NCBI GenBank assembly: GCA_036897625.1
Contig: JAYMTA010000522.1
Location: 1 to 27,467 of the forward strand
Length of the DNA: 27,467 nt
Direction: 5' to 3'
Source: Pelargonium cotyledonis
Taxonomy: Eukaryota; Streptophyta; Magnoliopsida; Geraniales; Geraniaceae
Both the position numbers and the translations under genes were made by a program. How positions within the stretch are numbered: position 1 is the first letter of the stretch; each line of letters begins with the position of its first letter. Shown here one piece after another: positions 21,710 through 27,467 of this stretch. The notes beneath the pieces are model-generated. The model was not told where the DNA came from. It made no database searches and saw only the letters and a list, made by a program, of their open reading frames with translations.

Positions 21710-23135
21710 ACCCTTGACCTTTTTCACCATGGATGACCTCCACAGCACTAAATGAAAGGTAAGCTAACCACTTGCCATTTATGGAATGTGTTCCCGCGAA
21801 AACTGCAGGTTTCTGAACCAACAAGTCTGGGTGAAAATTCTTGTAGATTGTGTTTAAGATGCAACAAGAGTGGAAATGTTAGTTTTTTGTTAGCTTTTTT
21901 TAAAACTGTAACGTAGACTTGTATCCTAAATAGAGTGTTATCCTCGTCCTTGCGTTAAATATTTCCCCATATTTTTTGTGTGCTTCCCTCCACGAGAAAT
22001 ACCAAGTATTTGGACAAAGAAGTTAATAATAAAAGAAGCATGTTTTGTTATATTTGTGCATGAGTTGAGATTGCAAGAAGATGTGCTAGATCTAAACTAT
22101 TATTTCTCTGGGGATGATCTCTGTGAGTTTCTGAATCCAAAATCTCCGGTTCAAGCAAATATTGAGTTCGTCTTCATAAACTATAGTTGAAGTTGGTCAA
22201 TATATCCATATCCATACTCATTAAAGTTCGAATTTGGTAACCTTATTTGTATTCACAATATCTTGCTATGCCATCAAGTTTCTGCAGGATGCCAATAGGT
22301 GACCGTTAGTGTTTCATGATAGATACAATTTCAGCAATGTGCATGCTGAAAAGAATGGAACATTCTTCCACAAAAGGAGACTTTCTTATCTTTTGTCCTA
22401 AATTGAGTCTCTCAGTTAATGAGTTAGTTATATCATCTTGATTTTGTTGCACCCTAAGGATATATGGGTACTAGAGAGAGACTAACACTTACTAATTTAT
22501 CCTTAAATTTTACAAAAAACAAAAAAAAAAATAAGTCGCTCATTTTAAGACCAATGAAATAACATCTTTAAGACTTCTAAACAATGAGGGTGAGTTTACC
22601 ACAACCATAAGACACTTTAGATTTACCTTCGCTAATATTTCATGCTCGTATTAAAAAAATTTGGCCCGATTGCAAGTCCACTTGTCACTTTAGGAGAGAC
22701 GATTTTAGTATGAACTTTCATGTATCATGAATACCATATAACAAAGAAGAATAGAAAATCATGCATTGCATAGAGGTTGAGAGAACAGTTTTCATTTCTG
22801 GATGTACTCAGTTTCCATTTGTATAGAATTAAGATTACATCTCCTAGAGGAAAATAAAAAGCTAAAAGACCTAAAGAGGAATATACAATTTTTGTTCATT
22901 TACCACATCTATATGCATACATGTATGGTGTGATGGGCTATTTTGTATCATCCTAAGCCATTTGAAGAACCCTACCATTTTTCGCCTTTCGGTTTCATAT
23001 TTCTATTAGACCAAAAAAAATGTATATCTCGAAACTTTAAATCTCCAGGAGTCTCTTCTATAAATTGTTCTCGTGATAAGTAGTACCTCACAAACTCGAA
23101 TCTATGTGTCACGTCTCTACTCTGGTTGGATGATG
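21710..23135. other. Convergent intergenic region between MTV1 and the membrane-protein gene
   Basis: Holds the 3' UTRs of two genes that face each other. A plausible AATAAA for MTV1 lies at 22028-22033. The remainder is AT-rich with an A-run near 22515-22530. I find no coding sequence, RNA gene or clear transposon. Confidence 0.5.
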
Positions 23136-26100
23136 TCAAGGAATGTCATCTGATATCAACCTATGCGCCCGGGGGTGCTGAATTACAACTAGAATCTTGT
23201 CTTTCGAGCTTTCATTAGGGCAACGTGGAGTTGGCTGTAAAAAAACGTAAAATGATGTTTAGTGTAACGAGCAAATATATGAAATGAAGTTGAAGCAACT
23301 ATGGAATACGTAAATGACTTGGAGTGATGAGCTTAAACTACTTACCACACCAATGTGCCACTCGTAACGACTAAAATCTTTGAAAGTTGCCGCGTCCATT
23401 TCCTAAAATAACATAACTCAATAAGATCATGAAAGTTTCCACAGTAATCTACAACTTTTATAAATGAAGTGGCGTGTTTTGTGAACTTCTGGATTTTGGT
23501 TTATAAGATTCAATTCTAATTTCCTACGCTGGTCTTGATGTGCGATTGATAAGGCCAAAAATGGCATATAAATGCATTTGGTTTGCAAGCGGGATTCGAT
23601 CCCCTAAGAAGTCTTGTGTATTTGTCACCTATGTACATGAAAACTACTGCAAGTTTCATTCATTTCTTCAAATCCTAAATCAGGGCCTATATAGCGAATG
23701 AGATATGAAATCTTAAATGACTTTGCAGAATACTAAAACACTTGAGACATAGAGCGGATAATAATTTGAAGAGACTTGTTTGAGTGCAGTCTCTTCAAAT
23801 TATTTTAAAAAGCCACCAAGTCGCACGCCTCAGTGGTTTTCTAAAACACTGTTCTTGAAACTACTAAGCAATAAATTTTCAAGAATGTTCGGATGTGAGA
23901 ATTAACTTACTATACTGTAGATGGGAGGCACCATCATCTCCCCTTCGGGCTTAACTGTCGGCATAACAGTGAAGCGTGGAGCAAAGTCTTGTGACCGAAA
24001 AGTCCACCTACGCGACAGCAAGACAATAAGAATTAAACCTTTGGATTAAAGTTTCCCGTATACTTCATGTATGATGTATAAGTCTTTAAAACTATCGAGA
24101 ACTACAGCATTGCAGTGCGGCGCACATTCTCTGGATGGTGCAATTTAACGAATCTGTACATACCCAATATATAGAAAGATGCAAAACTGGGCCCATTCTC
24201 GGATTAACAACCTAAGCCAGTAGTTCTCGGACGAGCCATCCATGTTAATGTATATCTGAAATCATAATGCTCAATTATCTCCAAGGCTCATCCTCCAAGT
24301 ACGAAAATATTCAAAAGAGTAATTAAAATCTGTATGAAAATATTCGTACCACGGTTTCTGCCAAGGCAACTATCTGCATTGCAGCCTGAAATTTCCTGTA
24401 TAGTGCAAAAGATACTATATCAAACTATTTTGACAAAAGGCGATAACATGATCGAGAAATACCAAAGTTGAATAACACGTACTTGAACATGATATATTTT
24501 GTATACACTGCGTCATGCATTGTATGAACGTTTTCATCTTCTATGTAAGTCAATTGTTCCCGTAATAGTAATAGGTTCTGGGAAATGTGGTGGAAAATCA
24601 CGGAGAACGAAATAAAATAATTAAGCAGCAGAAGAACCTGAATCACAAGAAGATCATGAATTAGAATAGGTACTAGTTGCTACATATTTAATGCTAACAC
24701 CTTTGTTAATGAACTCACAGTGAAGTACGGTACAGAAGCTCGGTAACCAACAAGAGTCAGGTAAAAAGCACATCCAAGTGCAGCTGTAGTACGGCACTCT
24801 TTAATGGAAAGCCGTTCGCACATGATGCAGTAACCATGAGAAATGAGCAAAAAGGAGACAAATGAAGCTGTCTGGAATAGCACTCCAGTTACGTACACCC
24901 CAAACGACATCCAAAGTGAACATATCCGGGAATGAAAACATGAGTACCTGCAAGAACGATTCCTCGGAACTCATCAAACAGTTTATGCAACAAATAAATG
25001 AAAGCTAAGGCATTTTGGAGACATAAATACACACGTGCCTAACTTCTGTGTACCACAACAATGCAACCTTGTATAAAAGACCATAATTCCGTACAAAAAA
25101 TGTAAAGTAGTATCCTTGTAAGCTTACTCTGAATTGCCTCGTAAGTTGAAGCTAGTTTCTAGCTCATTTACAAGCGTTTCATCAATAATGCAATCTTTGC
25201 CTCTAAAGTTTCTGAGGGTGCTAGTCATGTCTTGCCATGATTAATGATTGCGTAAGTTTTGCAACTTTTAAATTCATGAAAAACAAGATGTGTGTTATAG
25301 CATGTCTCTGCATGATAATTGATACCCGTTCCAACCTCTCCCAAAGACATTATAGGTAGTGTTTCGATTAAATTTTTTGGAATGGGAATAGGATGAGATT
25401 CTTATTCCAAAGCCATTCTCATGACCCAAAATTCCTAATACAAACATGATGAATTGTAATCTCATTCTCTTTCCGATTCTTGATTCCCATTTATGAGCAA
25501 AGATTATAATCCAAACACTACCTATACAATTCCTTCTTATATCAAATGGTCATACAAAAAGCCTATGTCTATCATACATTATTTCAAAGCGTGCACAAAG
25601 TAGTAACTATGTGCCATAAATGGTCTAGAAGATTATTTATCTCGAACCAATAAGCAACAACAGAGCAATTAAAACTGAAAAGATGTGTACTACGTGCATA
25701 TTAATGATTAGTGAAGACCATAAAGTAACAAAACCAAGTGTACAGCTACATTTTGGTTTTCACTGAACTGGTATACAATCTACAATTCATAGTCATCGCT
25801 ATCACTAAACGTACCAGAAGAGGAACGATAGCGTTAGTTGCAAAGCTTTGATCAACGGAACCATTGCAAGCGTCCATTGCAACTTATTTGTCTGCTCATA
25901 TAGACCAAAAATACAACACAACAACATCAATCACAAGAACCTAACAGTAGCTTCAAATTCCAACAGAAAAATCAAATTTTAACATGACACATCAGCAAGT
26001 CAACACACAACCCAATCAAATTCATGAATTATACATCAATACATAGGATAAAATTTTCTCAGAAACCAAACATCAACACACACAAAACTGATTCAGTAAG

Positions 26101-26470
26101 GTAAAAACTGAACTTCAAAAATTTGCTAACTATAGTTGATTCAAAGCTCCAATTCTCTCAACTCATGCAATCCAAATTCAAACCTCCCATCTTTTTTCCT
26201 ACACACTAATTTTCACAGCTACCAAACAGAAACCCAGGAATCAAAAACTCGAAAATCAAACAATTCACTTCACTTTCTAAGCCAAAATCAAAACTTGAGA
26301 GAGGGGTTGCAAAACAAAACCTGAAAATGGCCGTTTTTGTAGGTGTTGAAGGTCCAGGAACAAGCAGAGACGAACCAAATGGACAAGAAGGTCAAGTAGA
26401 GAGAAGGTAGAGGCCGAAACGACTCGTCGACTCCGATACGAAACGCACCAGCAGTCTCCGATACGTCCAT
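23136..26470 (-). CDS. Multi-pass membrane protein, plant Lung-7TM-type family (tentative)
   Basis: Nine exons on the minus strand: 26321-26470, 25815-25891, 24719-24947, 24483-24637, 24350-24395, 24164-24255, 23911-24007, 23346-23402, 23136-23234. Phases close to give 333 residues and a TGA. The start is MDVSETAGAFRIG. Hydrophobic segments include LYLTFLSIWFVSA, LIKALQLTLSFLFW, SFGVYVTGVLFQTASFVSFL, ALGCAFYLTLVGY, TVLLLLNYFISFSVIF and IREWAQFCIFLYIGW, about six or seven passes. Between the last two come REQLTYIEDENVHTMHDAVY and an amphipathic stretch; the tail is hydrophilic (PTVKPEGEMMVPPIYS, SRYEWHIGV). The sequence resembles a conserved Arabidopsis protein that I recall being annotated as Lung seven-transmembrane receptor family (At5g02630), but I could not check the domain. 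Role unknown. The reading frame and splice sites look intact. Confidence 0.8.
23760..23804. repeat. Perfect 17-bp hairpin in an intron of the membrane-protein gene
   Basis: Left arm AATAATTTGAAGAGACT (23760-23776), 11-base loop, exact complement at 23788-23804. It lies in the intron 23403-23910. The stem does not extend outward, which is short for a miRNA precursor. It is not followed by a T-run on the transcribed strand. Confidence 0.8.
24948..25814 (-). other. Second intron of the membrane-protein gene
   Basis: 867 bp, splitting the Trp codon of FLFW-YSC. It contains the MITE at 25350-25531; otherwise AT-rich with no other gene seen. Confidence 0.75.
25350..25531. mobile_element. Small TIR element (MITE), GGTAGTGTTT family
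   Basis: Ends are GGTAGTGTTTCGATT at about 25354 and AATCCAAACACTACC ending at about 25527, an inverted repeat of about 13-15 bp, each flanked by TATA (possible target duplication). The 174-bp interior is non-coding and rich in GGGAAT/GATTCTTGATTCCC-like sequence. PIF/Harbinger or hAT type; the superfamily is not resolved. Confidence 0.65.
25892..26320 (-). other. First intron of the membrane-protein gene
   Basis: 429 bp after codon 50 (GHFQ). AT-rich, with no other feature seen. Confidence 0.75.
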
Positions 26471-26555
26471 TTCCCAGAAAGGATCGATCTTTAAAGCTTT
26501 CAGTTTTCGGAGAGTTTCAGTTGCATTTATGGTCTCAGCTTCTACGGGTTTTAGG

Positions 26556-26565
26556 CTTTTATATG
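26556..26565 (-). promoter_or_regulatory. TATA box of the membrane-protein gene
   Basis: The minus strand reads CATATAAAAGCC about 90 bases upstream of the start codon at 26470. This would put transcription start near 26525-26535 and the leader at about 60 bases. A short upstream ATG (26524-26526) with a TGA eight codons later may fall in the leader. Confidence 0.5.
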
Positions 26566-26579
26566 CTCGTATTTATTTA

Positions 26580-27159
26580 AACGTGTGAGCGATACACACA
26601 AAATAAACTACGGGAAATTACAATTGTGCCCCTTTTTACTCCATTGAGAACTCCAAAATTTATAGAAATGTTTTACTTTTTGTTAAATCAATTTTTTTTT
26701 TTTTTTAAAGTTACTTCTAGAAAATTTTATGAAAACAAAGAAGTTATTTCTTATGGACACATGTTAATTGAAAAAATCTTATCTATGGCCAAAAATTTAG
26801 GATCAAATTCCTAAATTCTTTCTTGATATTTGTTTCATTTATGATGGATATTGCAATATAGTTAGAAAATTACTTCATATCATTAGCATTTGTTATGTAT
26901 ATGTACCCAACAACTTTAGCCTAGTCTTAAGATGTCTCGTCATTTAACTGATAAAAAATTGTAAAATACAATTTTAAAAAAATAAATAAAATTTGATCTG
27001 ATGTGGAGCCAAATTGATTTGACCAACTTTCTAATTAGGCCAGATATCTCACACAAATCAGTACATTTTACACTCAAAATATGAAATTTGATATGCAGTC
27101 TAAATCTTTCTATTCAGTTTTATCAACTCATCCTAAAACTCAAAATTGTCACTTGCACC
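26580..27159. other. Upstream intergenic sequence
   Basis: AT-rich sequence with a T-run near 26692-26706. It contains no recognisable gene, RNA or repeat. Confidence 0.5.
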
Positions 27160-27467
27160 TAGGGCTGAGCAAAATGAAACCGGAACCGGTTGGACCGTTC
27201 AAAATATTCGGAACCAGAACCAAAAATCAACCGCCTATGCAACCGTTGGATTCGGTCGGTCGAAATCTGGACCGTCCGCTTATTACTGGTGTGATCAACG
27301 GTCCTGATTTTTCCAACCCGCTAAAAAATCAGCCCGCCTGCGCATATTTTAACTTAGATGAGCCATATATATATTATCTTTCTACTCATCCAAAACCTTA
27401 ATTTTCTAACCTTCTCTCGAGGCACCTTCCACTCTTTTAGATCTTTCACATTTCTCTCTCTCTTTCT
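27160..27467 (+). mobile_element. Possible left end of a hAT-like transposon, running off the window
   Basis: TAGGGCTGAGCAAAATG at 27160, followed by GC-richer sequence full of AACCGG, GGACCG and GGTCGG-type motifs. This resembles the termini of plant hAT-type elements as I recall them. After it comes a TATATATATT stretch and a CT-rich, leader-like segment up to the right edge. No matching right terminus is inside the window, so neither length nor autonomy can be told. Confidence 0.35.

Noticed and set aside
23586-23610. GGGATTCGATCCCC, resembling a tRNA T-arm / B box
   Set aside because: The stem is imperfect, and no D-arm, anticodon arm or acceptor partner lies upstream. It is within an intron and not supported as a tRNA gene or SINE.
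1-27467. CRISPR arrays, bacterial operons, rRNA genes or LTR elements
   Set aside because: The window is plant nuclear DNA with spliced genes. No regularly spaced repeats, rRNA sequence, or paired LTRs with gag/integrase motifs were seen. The only retroelement is the LINE.

Overview
The window is eudicot nuclear DNA. It is AT-rich, its genes have many introns with plant-type splice sites, and it holds plant gene families, Stowaway-type MITEs and a plant L1-type LINE with an RNase H domain. I traced exons by hand from splice sites and remembered family sequences. Every internal exon phase closes, but nothing was aligned by computer.

Layout, left to right. (1) 55-6725 (+): 19 exons of the N-terminal third of a callose synthase, closest to CalS5/GSL2. 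The gene enters from the left edge and stops before the catalytic glucan-synthase region. (2) 7494-11892 (+): ten exons of a long-form tRNase Z (ELAC2 type, TRZ3/TRZ4). Its catalytic C-terminal half is complete, but its N-terminal exons are missing. The two pieces are joined by one 768-bp intron, both flanking junctions are phase 0, and the join reads in frame as one 1,518-codon open chimera. (3) 12130 to about 16845 (-): a 5'-truncated LINE with an ORF1 remnant and an ORF2 that stays in one frame but carries six stops. (4) 17361-21709 (+): a complete five-exon MTV1-like ENTH/VHS trafficking adaptor. (5) 23136-26470 (-): a complete nine-exon multi-pass membrane protein resembling plant Lung-7TM-type proteins. 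(6) From 27160 to the right edge: one possible end of a hAT-like element.

From memory, Arabidopsis TRZ4 and MTV1 have consecutive locus numbers (At3g16260, At3g16270). The tRNase Z-MTV1 pair therefore looks like ancestral microsynteny into which the LINE inserted. Arabidopsis CalS5 lies on another chromosome, which makes the callose synthase piece the foreign part.

The most notable observation is the callose synthase/tRNase Z junction. It is either a new exon-shuffled gene, which would put a cytosolic tRNase Z behind six callose-synthase membrane helices, or a false join in the assembly. A T23/G-rich tract inside the joining intron is an obvious place to test. Lesser points are three GC-AG introns, a LINE head-to-head with the MTV1 promoter, a pair of related intronic MITEs and a perfect 17-bp intronic hairpin.
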